From: Candidatus Margulisiibacteriota bacterium
GTDB taxonomy: Bacteria; Margulisbacteria; Riflemargulisbacteria; GWF2-39-127
DNA length: 64,000 nt
Direction of reading: 5' to 3'
Assembly (NCBI GenBank): GCA_003242895.1
Contig: QKMY01000019.1
Coordinates: 84,574-148,573, forward strand
The notes under the pieces are model-generated. The model did not search any database and had not been told where the DNA came from. It was given only the letters and a program-made list of their open reading frames with translations. Within the stretch, counting starts at the first letter, position 1. Each line of letters opens with the position of its first letter. Shown here in pieces: positions 48,042 through 56,653 of the stretch. The position numbers were made by a program, and so were the translations under genes.

Positions 48042-49724
48042 ATGAATAAAATTAAATATTTCAATGACCTCAAAATAATACCGTTAGGCGGGTGTGAAGA
48101 AGTTGGCCGCAATATGACTGTTTTCGAATACCGGGACGATATTGTGATCCTCGATATGGGAATACAATTCCCGGATGAGGATATGCCTGGAATGGATTAC
48201 ATTATTCCAAACACGAAATACCTGGAAGGTAAAGAAAAAAAAATAAAAGGAGTGATATTCAGTCATGGGCATCTCGACCATATCGGAGCGGCGCCGATCC
48301 TTTTGGAAAAACTTGGCAATCCCCCGATTATCGGACGAGACCTGACCCTTTCTTTGATCAAAGACCGGCAGGATGATTATAAGAAAGGTACGTCTAATAA
48401 GTTAAAAACAACCTATATTAAGGACATAAATCAGATAATTCCCTTAGGGAAGCTGACTATAAAGTTTTTCAGGATTATGCATTCCATAATGGACGCGGTC
48501 GGGGTCATTATCGAAAGCCCGGCAGGTACTGCAATACACCCGGGAGATTGGACAATGGAGCGGGATGATAATGGAAACTCTACTATTGATTATCGTCACT
48601 TGAGGGACCTGAGCAAGCCGACCGTGCTCATGCTGGAAAGTCTTGGCGCGACCAGGAAAGAAAGGCTTGGAAATTGGGAGGACGTTTATGAAAACCTGTT
48701 CGAGATTATTAACATGGCAACCGGACGGGTTCTTATCGGCACCTTTGCATCCCAGATAGAACGTATTGAGTGGATTATTGAGATAGCGCAAAAAACAGAT
48801 AAGAAGGTAGCTTTGGACGGGTATTCCATGAAAAAAAATGTTGAGTTAGTAATTAAACTCGGCTATCTGAAAGTGGACAAAGGCACGTTGATCCCTATTG
48901 AAAGGATCCGTGATTATCCCGATGAAAAGGTCGTTATGATCTGTACCGGCGCCCAGGGGGAGGAAAATGCTGTTTTGTCGAGGATCGTCAATCGTTCCCA
49001 TCGTCATATTAAGCTGAAAAAGAGCGATACGGTTATTTTTTCCTCTTCGGTTATCCCTGGTAACGAGAGGATGATCCAGCGACTGAAAGATAATATATAC
49101 CGGCAATGCGATCATGTGGTCCATAGCGAAATCATGGACGTTCATATGGGAGGCCATGCTACGCAAAAAGATATCCTGCAAATGATCGAAATGATTCAGC
49201 CAACCTATTTTATGCCGGTCTATGCCAACCATTATCTTCTGAAGGAAGCTGCTTTTCTGGCACAGCGGAGCGGATTCCCTCAAAACAGGATATTCGTTCC
49301 TGATAACGGATCTACTTTAGTTGTGAATAAAGAAAAAGCCAGTTTCACCGGCAAGAAAGTACCGAGTAATTACGTCTTTGTTGACGGATTAGGTGTCAGC
49401 GATATGCAGCATATCGTTTTGCGGGACAGGCAGGTACTTGCCGAGGATGGTATGGTAGTCATCATTGCGACGGTCGTTAATCAAACCGGGGAACTGTCCC
49501 AGAACCCTGATATTATTTCGAGGGGATTTGTTTTTCTTAAAGAGAATCGGGAATTGATTGCGGAATTGCGCAGAAAGGTCAGAAATCTTGTGGTCGAGTC
49601 AAAACCGCTTACCTGGGCTGATACAAGGCAAATCAAAGATGATATTCGTGAAGGAGTAGGAAAGTTCCTTTTTAAGAAAACCCAAAAAAGACCGATGATC
49701 CTTCCTGTAGTGATAGAAGTTTGA
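48042..49724 (+). CDS. rnj: Ribonuclease J
   Basis: Metallo-beta-lactamase/beta-CASP nuclease with endo- and 5'-3' exonuclease activity in mRNA decay and rRNA maturation. Visible are PLGGCEEVGRNMTVFEY at the start, the zinc motif HGHLDH (residues 75-80), HPGDWTMER, the beta-CASP part (LIGTFASQIERI, ICTGAQGEENAVLSRI, HMGGHATQKDI) and the C-terminal domain to residue 560. Its length is normal. A 200-nt AT-rich leader with a short tandem duplication (TTTTTTTTGAGATAT twice) precedes it. Confidence 0.96.
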   Translation: MNKIKYFNDLKIIPLGGCEEVGRNMTVFEYRDDIVILDMGIQFPDEDMPGMDYIIPNTKYLEGKEKKIKGVIFSHGHLDHIGAAPILLEKLGNPPIIGRDLTLSLIKDRQDDYKKGTSNKLKTTYIKDINQIIPLGKLTIKFFRIMHSIMDAVGVIIESPAGTAIHPGDWTMERDDNGNSTIDYRHLRDLSKPTVLMLESLGATRKERLGNWEDVYENLFEIINMATGRVLIGTFASQIERIEWIIEIAQKTDKKVALDGYSMKKNVELVIKLGYLKVDKGTLIPIERIRDYPDEKVVMICTGAQGEENAVLSRIVNRSHRHIKLKKSDTVIFSSSVIPGNERMIQRLKDNIYRQCDHVVHSEIMDVHMGGHATQKDILQMIEMIQPTYFMPVYANHYLLKEAAFLAQRSGFPQNRIFVPDNGSTLVVNKEKASFTGKKVPSNYVFVDGLGVSDMQHIVLRDRQVLAEDGMVVIIATVVNQTGELSQNPDIISRGFVFLKENRELIAELRRKVRNLVVESKPLTWADTRQIKDDIREGVGKFLFKKTQKRPMILPVVIEV

Positions 49725-49770
49725 ATATATGAAAGATATATAAAAATATATTATCACAAGGAGCGATACC

Positions 49771-50331
49771 ATGACTGACATAAACTATGAAAAAGCCATT
49801 TTTGCCGGAGGATGTTTCTGGTGTATGCAGCCTCCTTTTCAAAAACTTGATGGGGTAATTGCTGTTACTTCCGGGTATACAGGAGGGACAAAAGAGAACC
49901 CTACCTATGAAGAAGTGTCTACTGGAAAGACCGGTCATGTCGAAGCTGTCGAGATTGTGTATGATCCTAAAAAGGTGTCTTACGATAAGTTGCTCGAAGT
50001 ATTCTGGGAACAGATTGATCCCACGGATGAGAATGGACAGTTTTTTGACAGGGGGCCTCAGTACGTTCCCGCTGTTTTCTATCTTAACGACGAACAAAAA
50101 CAATCGGCAGAAAAGTCAAAGAAAGCGCTTGAGGATAGTAAGCGATTTGATAAACGGCTGGTTATAAAAATTCTGCCTGCCTCGAAATTTTACGAAGCGG
50201 AAGAGTATCACCAGGACTTTTATAAGAAAAGCCCGGCAAGGTACAATACCTACAAAGCAGCTTCAGGAAGAGAACAATATCTTGCCAGAATCTGGAAAGA
50301 AAAAGATTCTGATTCTTCAGGAAAGAAGTAA
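49771..50331 (+). CDS. msrA: Peptide-methionine (S)-S-oxide reductase
   Basis: Repairs methionine-S-sulfoxide in proteins using thioredoxin as reductant. The catalytic motif GGCFWC places the nucleophile at Cys15. Further family segments are VTSGYTGGTKENPTYEEV, GHVEAVEIVYDP, DPTDENGQFFDRGPQY and EYHQDFYKK. No MsrB domain is fused. AAGGAG precedes the ATG. A recycling thioredoxin is encoded about 3 kb upstream. Confidence 0.97.
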   Translation: MTDINYEKAIFAGGCFWCMQPPFQKLDGVIAVTSGYTGGTKENPTYEEVSTGKTGHVEAVEIVYDPKKVSYDKLLEVFWEQIDPTDENGQFFDRGPQYVPAVFYLNDEQKQSAEKSKKALEDSKRFDKRLVIKILPASKFYEAEEYHQDFYKKSPARYNTYKAASGREQYLARIWKEKDSDSSGKK

Positions 50332-50547
50332 TGTACGAAGCAGGTATGATATTTTGCTTTCCTTAAATATTTACGGTAGCAGAAGCCTTTATTATGTGAA
50401 GTTATTGTAATATTATGAAGATGTGCGCTGGATAATCCCGTGGTTGCAGCCAAATTGCGATAACTATTTGCCTTCCGTAAATTCATCGATAATCTTAATA
50501 GAGCGAGATTCGCAAAATCCCATTTTATATTAATAAAGGAGATTCAT

Positions 50548-51204
50548 ATGAAAAGAACTATTCCGTATTTTTTTGTGCTTTTGGCTGGGTTAAGTATTGC
50601 GGGGTGCAGCCAGCATATTTCCAAGGTGTATGATGATCGGGAGGATAAAGATATAGTAGTAGTTAATAATAAAGAACAGGTTATAGCGCAGGGAATTGTT
50701 AATCTTAACCTTCCCGTTGGGACTAGCTTGCGTACTTCTGGTATTGCCAGTCAGATAGCAACCCAATCTATAGCCATTAGCGTGACATCCCCAAGTTTTC
50801 TTAAGTTTTCTGTTTCCAATAATAACCTGCTGTTCAATGTCGACGACCTCTATCCGGTGCAAGCAACGGGTAATATTTCTCTCTCTCTCAAGACTAATCA
50901 GATTGACATCGTGGCTTCAGATAATGTAACCGGTGTTTTTGTGAGAGCTTACTTGTCCAACAATGAAACGGGGCTCCGAGGTAACTTGATTACCGGTAGC
51001 GTACTTCCCCTCAAGATAAACACGAATAGCGGTACGTTTATGCAACTTGGAGCTTTGCCTTTGATATTGAAAACCTTTGATGTCAGCCAGCAAAAACCGA
51101 TCAATGAGACAATGATCCTTGGACTGACTGCCGATTTTACTCAGGCATTGAACCAGACTTATTCAACGGGTATAGTTCTGGAATTCGTTAAAACTATTAA
51201 CTAG
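50548..51204 (+). CDS. Hypothetical lipoprotein
   Basis: A 218-residue exported protein with a lipoprotein signal peptide (lipobox LSIAG-C, Cys at about residue 20). The mature part has many Ser/Thr/Asn and alternating strands (SLKTNQIDIVASDNV), suggesting a beta-sandwich. I do not recognise the family. AAGGAG lies 7 nt upstream of the start. It is the last intact gene before the degenerate region that precedes the cas genes. Confidence 0.7.
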   Translation: MKRTIPYFFVLLAGLSIAGCSQHISKVYDDREDKDIVVVNNKEQVIAQGIVNLNLPVGTSLRTSGIASQIATQSIAISVTSPSFLKFSVSNNNLLFNVDDLYPVQATGNISLSLKTNQIDIVASDNVTGVFVRAYLSNNETGLRGNLITGSVLPLKINTNSGTFMQLGALPLILKTFDVSQQKPINETMILGLTADFTQALNQTYSTGIVLEFVKTIN

Positions 51205-51248
51205 TGAACTAATCTCAAGAGCGATTTTCTTGTTGTAATTATTATTTG

Positions 51249-51276
51249 CTGGCCTGGACTCGAAATTCCAGGCCAG
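51249..51276. repeat. Perfect hairpin after the lipoprotein gene
   Basis: A 10-bp perfect stem (CTGGCCTGGA / TCCAGGCCAG) with an 8-nt loop lies 45 nt after the lipoprotein stop. There is no T-run, so it is at best an atypical terminator. Confidence 0.5.
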
Positions 51277-51339
51277 TACTGCAAGTGTGTTTATTGTTAC
51301 ATTTTTATCAGCTATTCAGACCCTCTTTAGCGGGGATTT

Positions 51340-51477
51340 CTACTTCCCTTTTTTAATTTTCCTGAATGCCTTTTGGGATAATTCTGCTAGTAATTTAATT
51401 CGAGGCATGGATAGCTTTTCCCCTGACCATATGAAGTCATCCGCTAACTGTTCAGTCCTACTAGATGCTCTATTCAC
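51340..51477 (-). pseudogene. Remnant of an unidentified gene (C-terminal part)
   Basis: On the minus strand a frame of 45 codons from a GTG gives a protein-like sequence, including RTEQLADDFIWSGEKLSM and LLAELSQKAFRKIKKGK before the stop. An ATG a little upstream (MNHKL, then stop) is in another frame, as if a single frameshift had broken the gene. The family is not recognised. It sits directly downstream of a second remnant on the same strand. Confidence 0.35.
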
Positions 51478-51507
51478 TGTCTGACTATAATTTATGGTTC
51501 ATACAAA

Positions 51508-51600
51508 TTACCTTTTTAATAAAAGAATTATATCCTGCATTGGAACAAAATCACTTCGCAAGCCTTCAATACCTAATGACCAACCAGCAATCTTGCCTTT
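51508..51600 (-). pseudogene. Remnant of an unidentified gene (C-terminal fragment)
   Basis: A 30-codon minus-strand frame bounded by stops reads as the end of a globular protein (GWSLGIEGLRSDFVPMQDII, then LLLKR). There is no start codon in a suitable place and an in-frame stop directly precedes it. With the neighbouring fragment it looks like the tail of a decayed two-gene unit. Confidence 0.35.
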
Positions 51601-51650
51601 CTATTGTAATTATCTTATAGCATGAACAAAAAGTTATAGGTGAATTTTAT

Positions 51651-51691
51651 GTTTACACACAAAACAAATTTTATTTTTTATTCGTGTAAAC
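51651..51691. promoter_or_regulatory. Inverted repeat upstream of the cas promoter
   Basis: Perfect 8-bp arms GTTTACAC and GTGTAAAC enclose 25 AT-rich bases just upstream of the presumed cas promoter. The spacing and symmetry fit a dimeric regulator or looping site; no regulator gene is adjacent. Confidence 0.4.
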
Positions 51692-51715
51692 TGACTGATT
51701 TTGTCTGGGTGGCTA

Positions 51716-51724
51716 TGCTATAAT
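51716..51724 (+). promoter_or_regulatory. Extended -10 promoter of the cas operon
   Basis: TGC-TATAAT is a full extended -10 element. The best -35 at 17-nt spacing is poor (TGATTT), as is common with extended -10 promoters. Transcription would begin near 51731, leaving a leader of about 155 nt before cas3. Confidence 0.5.
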
Positions 51725-51886
51725 ATCATAATAGATAACTTCCATGAAATGTTTATGTGTTGCTGATTGGCGATTGCTGGATGATTTTTGCTATGCCGGT
51801 TAATTGGATGATGTAGGTTGAGACCCAGGGACCTGCGGCTTTTGTGAGGTTGTTACTGTGACATTAAATCGGGGGGATCTTTTTTT

Positions 51887-54145
51887 ATGGAAGAAAATAC
51901 TGATAAAAAATATTATGCACACACTATGCCTGACAAAGGTCCGGAAGAGTGGCAATTTCTGGAAGATCATTTGCAGAATGTAGCGAGGATGGCAGGAGAG
52001 TTTGCTTCTGAGTTTGAATCAAGAGAATGGGCATGTTTCGCTGGTTTATGGCATGATCTTGGTAAATATTCGAGTGCTTTTCAGGAGTATATTGGAAAAT
52101 GTGGAATCCAGCTTGATGAAGATGAAGACACAGCTATTATTGGAAATAAGAAAAGCGATCATACTTCTGCTGGCGCAATATGGGCAAAAGAACGTTTATT
52201 TGATCAAGGTTTTTCTAAAGGATTACAACATATATTGTCGTATGTAATTGCAGGACATCATGCAGGATTACATAATTGGCATAATGAGATCGGAATTAGT
52301 GGTAATTTGCAGAGCCGTTTAGAGAAAATAGAATTACTGGAAGATATAAGATCTAAGATTAATAAGACCATTAACATAGCGATTATCTTAAAACCGCCTT
52401 GTGGCAAAGCTCTTACGGATGAGGCAATACATTTATGGATGCGTATGATCTTTTCTTGTTTGGTCGATGCAGATCGGCTCGACACGGAAAAATTTATGAA
52501 CCTTGATTTGTTTAGCCAGCGTAAACAATATTTAACTCTTAATGCTTTGAACGTTTTATTTGATCAGCATATGAATGAACTCAAAAATAATGCAAAAGAT
52601 ACCTTCGTTAATAGGATTAGGGCAAATATTTTAAAACAATGTATGCAGAAAGGTATCGGTACTCCAGGTTTTTTCTCAATAACAGTACCTACTGGGGGAG
52701 GGAAGACCCTTTCTTCTATGGCTTGGGCATTGGAACACGCTAGAAAACACAATAAAAAAAGAATAGTTTTTGCTATTCCCTATACCAGTATCATTACCCA
52801 AACTGCACAAATTTACCGTGATATTTTCGGGGAAGAAAATGTAGTTGAGCATCATAGCAATATTGATGAAGATACAAGATCACAAGCATCTAAACTAGCT
52901 TCTGAAAACTGGGATGCACCAATCATAATAACCACTAATGTTCAGCTTTTTGAATCCCTTTTTGCAGCAAAAACATCACGATGCCGCAAACTCCATAATC
53001 TTGCTAACAGTATAATTATCCTGGATGAAGTCCAAATGCTTCCACCGGATTTTTTGAAACCAATAATATCAGCGTTAAAAACACTTGTTGAATATTTTAA
53101 GGTTTCCGTATTGTTTTCATCTGCAACCCAACCCGCGTTAGTAGGGGCAATAGGAGCGCAACGTTCTGAATTTATAGGGTTAGAAAGTGTTAGTGAAATA
53201 ATTGATAATCCCACAGTACTTTCAGAACAACTTAAACGTGTTTACGTGAATATGCCTGAACTACATGCCGATGCCCCATCTTGGCGTAGTATTGCTGATG
53301 AGTTAAATCAATATGAACAAGTGCTATGTATCCTTAATACTCGAAAAGATTGCCGGGAACTTTATAAGCTTATGCCGGAAGATACCGAGCATTTATCGCG
53401 ATTAATGTGTTCTCAGCATATTCTTGATTCTATAGATAAAATAAAACAAAAATTGAAAAAAGGAGAGCCAGTCAGAGTTGTAAGTACTCAATTGATAGAG
53501 GCTGGAGTTGATATCGATTTTCCTGTTGTGTACAGATCATTAGCTGGGCTTGATTCAATAGCACAATCTGCTGGACGTTGTAACCGCGAGGGCAAGCTAA
53601 ACGAATCGGATCAATTAGGTCAGGTTAAAATTTTTAAGTCGCCTAATGGCGTACCTGTAGGCTTTATAAGAAAAGGTGTAGATACGACGAAAGAGCTGTT
53701 ATCAAAAAAATATCAAGATTATTTAACACCAGAGATATTTAAAGAATATTTTCATTTGTTTTATTCTAAGGTGAATAAATTTGATAAAGCTGAAATAGAT
53801 GAACTATTAGTTCGAAATGCCCAAGAAATGAAGTTTCAATTTGCCACAGCTGCTAAGGAGTTTTGTTTAATTGATGATAAAGATTCAAGAAGCTTTATTG
53901 TTCATTATAAGGATAGTAGCAATTTAATAGAGCAATTAAAACGTAAAGGCCCAGAAAACTGGCTTTTGAGAAAACTTCAGCGTTATACCTTGTCAGTAAA
54001 GAAATCTGATTTCGATAGATTGAAAGATCAGCAGCGAATTATTCCCTATGACGGTATATGGGTTCAATCGGATATCAATCTTTATAATCAAAAGATCGGA
54101 TTGAAATTTGATGACGAGTGGTTAGATGAATTATTACTTGGATAA
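51887..54145 (+). CDS. cas3: CRISPR-associated nuclease-helicase Cas3 (type I-C)
   Basis: Degrades target DNA after recruitment by Cascade. The N-terminal HD nuclease has GLWHDLGKYSSAFQ (about 53-66), a later SDHTSAGA and AGHHAGLHNWH. The SF2 helicase follows with TVPTGGGKTLSSM (about 266), ILDEVQMLP (a D-E-V-Q box), FSSATQPAL, STQLIEAGVDIDFPVV and AQSAGRCNREG. The length of 752 residues is normal for I-C Cas3. A GGGGGGAT ribosome binding site precedes the ATG. No key residue is visibly missing. It is the first gene of the operon. Confidence 0.97.
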   Translation: MEENTDKKYYAHTMPDKGPEEWQFLEDHLQNVARMAGEFASEFESREWACFAGLWHDLGKYSSAFQEYIGKCGIQLDEDEDTAIIGNKKSDHTSAGAIWAKERLFDQGFSKGLQHILSYVIAGHHAGLHNWHNEIGISGNLQSRLEKIELLEDIRSKINKTINIAIILKPPCGKALTDEAIHLWMRMIFSCLVDADRLDTEKFMNLDLFSQRKQYLTLNALNVLFDQHMNELKNNAKDTFVNRIRANILKQCMQKGIGTPGFFSITVPTGGGKTLSSMAWALEHARKHNKKRIVFAIPYTSIITQTAQIYRDIFGEENVVEHHSNIDEDTRSQASKLASENWDAPIIITTNVQLFESLFAAKTSRCRKLHNLANSIIILDEVQMLPPDFLKPIISALKTLVEYFKVSVLFSSATQPALVGAIGAQRSEFIGLESVSEIIDNPTVLSEQLKRVYVNMPELHADAPSWRSIADELNQYEQVLCILNTRKDCRELYKLMPEDTEHLSRLMCSQHILDSIDKIKQKLKKGEPVRVVSTQLIEAGVDIDFPVVYRSLAGLDSIAQSAGRCNREGKLNESDQLGQVKIFKSPNGVPVGFIRKGVDTTKELLSKKYQDYLTPEIFKEYFHLFYSKVNKFDKAEIDELLVRNAQEMKFQFATAAKEFCLIDDKDSRSFIVHYKDSSNLIEQLKRKGPENWLLRKLQRYTLSVKKSDFDRLKDQQRIIPYDGIWVQSDINLYNQKIGLKFDDEWLDELLLG

Positions 54146-54161
54146 AAGAGAGGAGGATTGT

Positions 54162-54881
54162 GTGATAGAAAAATTTTATAATAAAGAATTTTGTATTGAA
54201 GTAAGTGGGGATTATGCGTGTTTTACGCGTCCGGAAATGAAGGTTGAGCGTGTGAGTTATGATGTAATAACTCCTTCTGCTGCCCGGGGTGTTTTTGAGG
54301 CTATTTTCTGGAAGCCTGCAATTAGATGGCAGGTAACAAAAATCGAGGTGCTAAGTCCGATAAAATGGATATCAGTACGTCGTAATGAAGTTGGGGCGTT
54401 AATAAGTGATCGTGTAAAGGAGTTGTTCATCGAACCTAATCGACAGCAGCGAGCGGGGTTGTTTTTGCGGGATGTTATATATAGGCTTCATGCTGAGCTG
54501 GTATTTATTAATCCTTTGGATCGCAAAAAGATCAGAATTGCGACACTAGATACACTTATCGATAATGAGGAAAAAGAGCTATTGAGAAAAGATGAAAATC
54601 CCGGGAAATATAATGCGATCTTTGAGCGAAGAGCAAAAAAAGGTCAGTGCTTCAATCAGCCATATCTTGGGTGTCGCGAATTTTCTGCTGCTTTTAGATA
54701 TATAGAAAATATATCAGAAGAAACTATTCGACCAATTAATGAAACTCGTGATTTGGGGTATATGCTTTATGATATGGATTTCTCAGATATCAACGATCCT
54801 AAACCGATGTTTTTTCGGGCAAAAATAGAGAATGGTGTAGTCACAGTTCCTCCAATAGATAGTGAGGAGGTGAAGCGATGA
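54162..54881 (+). CDS. cas5c: Cas5c, crRNA-processing Cascade subunit
   Basis: In type I-C, Cas5 (Cas5d) is the endoribonuclease that cuts pre-crRNA in the repeat and then caps the crRNA 5' handle; there is no Cas6, and none is present here. Family features are VSGDYACFTRPEMKVERVSYDVITPSAA split over the N-terminus, AIFWKPAIRWQV, IRRNEVG-like VRRNEVGALI, and QPYLGCREFSA near the end. AGGAGG at 54151-54156 fits the GTG at 54162; an in-frame ATG at 54126 would overlap cas3 and lacks a ribosome binding site. It overlaps cas8c by 4 nt. Confidence 0.95.
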   Translation: MIEKFYNKEFCIEVSGDYACFTRPEMKVERVSYDVITPSAARGVFEAIFWKPAIRWQVTKIEVLSPIKWISVRRNEVGALISDRVKELFIEPNRQQRAGLFLRDVIYRLHAELVFINPLDRKKIRIATLDTLIDNEEKELLRKDENPGKYNAIFERRAKKGQCFNQPYLGCREFSAAFRYIENISEETIRPINETRDLGYMLYDMDFSDINDPKPMFFRAKIENGVVTVPPIDSEEVKR

Positions 54882-56626
54882 TCTTACAATCACTACATGA
54901 GTATTACCAGCGCAAGGCAGCTGATCCCGAAAGCAAAATTCCCCCACAAGGTTTTGGGTGGAAAGAAATACCATTTCTGATAGTTATTGATAAAGATGGT
55001 AATTTTATTAATCTGGAATCAGTAAGAGTTGGTGCTTCAAGGAAGGACTTTTTAGTATTGAAAACGAGGGGAAGATCTGGTGCTAATTCTTGGCAAACAT
55101 CAAATGTGTTATGGGATCACTACGGGTATGTATTGGCGTGTCCTAAAGATAACACGGGAAAAGCAAAAGTTGATGCTCAGAAACAACATAGTTCATTTCT
55201 TGCTTATGTGAATGAATTAACAGAAAAATATCCATTAAATGAGCAATTTAAGGCTGTAAAAAAGTTTTATGAGCGAGAAGATCAACGAAAGGACATTTTA
55301 AAACATGAATATTGGAACGATTGCTACAAGATTTCTGGCTGTAATCTATCCTTTAAGTTGGTTGGTGAAACTAAGTTAGTAGCAGAGCATGAAGATTTAA
55401 AAAGTTTTGTGATTTGTGATAAAAAAGATGAGGGAGAGTCAAAAGGAACTGGCCCAATTAACAATACTGAAGGAATTTGTCTGATTACGGGAGAACGGGG
55501 GGAAATCGCAGTTTTGCATACAGCGACTTCTGTGCCGGGTGGAAAAAGTGGAGGAAAGCTTGTTGGTTTTCAGAAAAATTCTGGTTATGATTCTTACTAT
55601 AAAGAACAAGGATTAAACGCACCTGTATCAAAAAAAGCTGAAGACGCATATACAACAGCTCTTAACACGTTATTAAGTAAGGATTCAAAAAATAAATTTA
55701 AAATTACTGATACGATTGTTCTTTTCTGGGCCGAAAAGAAAACAGACTTTGAAAAGTATTTCCCCTTTTTCTTTGCTTGCCCGCAAAAAGATGATCCTGA
55801 TAGAAATTCTCAGGAAATTAAGACATTGTTTGAGTCAATACGGTCAGGTAAATTAAATGCAGACAATAACAATAAGTTTTATATTTTAGGGTTAGCACCT
55901 AATGCAGCCCGTATATCTGTTCGTTTCTGGAAAATACGCACGGTAAAAGAGTTTGGAGAATCAATCGCACAACATTTTGAAGATTTGGAAATAGTCCGTG
56001 GAAAAAAAGATGAGCATGAATATTTTTCTCTTTTTAATTTACTGACTAGTATAGTTTTGGATTACAAAATGGATAATGTACCTCCCAACCTTACTGGTGC
56101 ACTAATAGCGAGTATACTCGATGGAACTCCCTATCCAGCAACATTACAGCAGCAATGTATTCGGCGTATTCGCGCTGAGCAGCATGTTACTCGCGTTCGC
56201 GCAGCTATACTAAAAGCTTATTTGAATAAGCGAAATAGATGTTATAAAAAAAATGAAAAGGAGATAACTATGGCGTTAGACCCGACGAATACGAATCAAG
56301 GGTATTTGACCGGCAGATTATTCGCAGTGCTTGAAAAGATACAGGAAGAAGCTCAGCCGGGGATCAATTCAACTATAAAGGATCGTTATTATGGTGCGGC
56401 ATCAAGTACTCCTGTAATTGTTATGCCAAGATTACTAGGCTTATCTAGTCATCATCTTGGGAAGCTAAACCCCGGTCGTAAGTTTAATTTAGAAAGACTT
56501 GTCGGTGAAATCATTAATGATATTGATGGTAATAAAAATTTCCCTGCGCATATGTCTCTTGATGATCAGTCACGTTTTGCGATTGGCTATTATCATCAGC
56601 GTCAGGATTTGTTTACTAAAAAATAA
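54878..56626 (+). CDS. cas8c: Cas8c (Csd1), Cascade large subunit
   Basis: Large subunit that recognises the PAM and recruits Cas3. It has the Csd1 landmarks: LHEYYQRKA at the N-terminus, ICLITGERGEIAVLHT, NAPVSKKAEDAYTTALN, ILGLAPNAARISVRFW and DGTPYPATLQQQCIRRIRAE. The length (582 residues) is normal. It overlaps cas5c (ATGA). The C-terminal 118 codons also contain an independent start that would make the small subunit Cas11c. It is 27 nt upstream of the cas7c start. Confidence 0.97.
   Translation: MILQSLHEYYQRKAADPESKIPPQGFGWKEIPFLIVIDKDGNFINLESVRVGASRKDFLVLKTRGRSGANSWQTSNVLWDHYGYVLACPKDNTGKAKVDAQKQHSSFLAYVNELTEKYPLNEQFKAVKKFYEREDQRKDILKHEYWNDCYKISGCNLSFKLVGETKLVAEHEDLKSFVICDKKDEGESKGTGPINNTEGICLITGERGEIAVLHTATSVPGGKSGGKLVGFQKNSGYDSYYKEQGLNAPVSKKAEDAYTTALNTLLSKDSKNKFKITDTIVLFWAEKKTDFEKYFPFFFACPQKDDPDRNSQEIKTLFESIRSGKLNADNNNKFYILGLAPNAARISVRFWKIRTVKEFGESIAQHFEDLEIVRGKKDEHEYFSLFNLLTSIVLDYKMDNVPPNLTGALIASILDGTPYPATLQQQCIRRIRAEQHVTRVRAAILKAYLNKRNRCYKKNEKEITMALDPTNTNQGYLTGRLFAVLEKIQEEAQPGINSTIKDRYYGAASSTPVIVMPRLLGLSSHHLGKLNPGRKFNLERLVGEIINDIDGNKNFPAHMSLDDQSRFAIGYYHQRQDLFTKK
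56270..56626 (+). CDS. cas11c: Cas11c small subunit from an internal start in cas8c
   Basis: Within cas8c and in the same frame, an ATG at codon 465 is preceded by AAAAGGAG with 6 nt spacing, a better ribosome binding site than that of many genes here. The product begins MALDPTNTNQGYLTGRLFAV and has 118 residues, the size and N-terminus expected for Cas11c. It is established for characterised type I-C systems that the small subunit is made by internal translation of cas8c. It would fill the belly of Cascade alongside Cas7. Confidence 0.9.
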   Translation: MALDPTNTNQGYLTGRLFAVLEKIQEEAQPGINSTIKDRYYGAASSTPVIVMPRLLGLSSHHLGKLNPGRKFNLERLVGEIINDIDGNKNFPAHMSLDDQSRFAIGYYHQRQDLFTKK

Positions 56627-56653
56627 TTATAAATAAAAAAAGGAGAAATGATT

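Noticed and set aside
51287..51484. A 65-codon plus-strand frame before the cas genes
   Set aside because: It has no ribosome binding site, and the minus strand of the same stretch reads as a more protein-like remnant.
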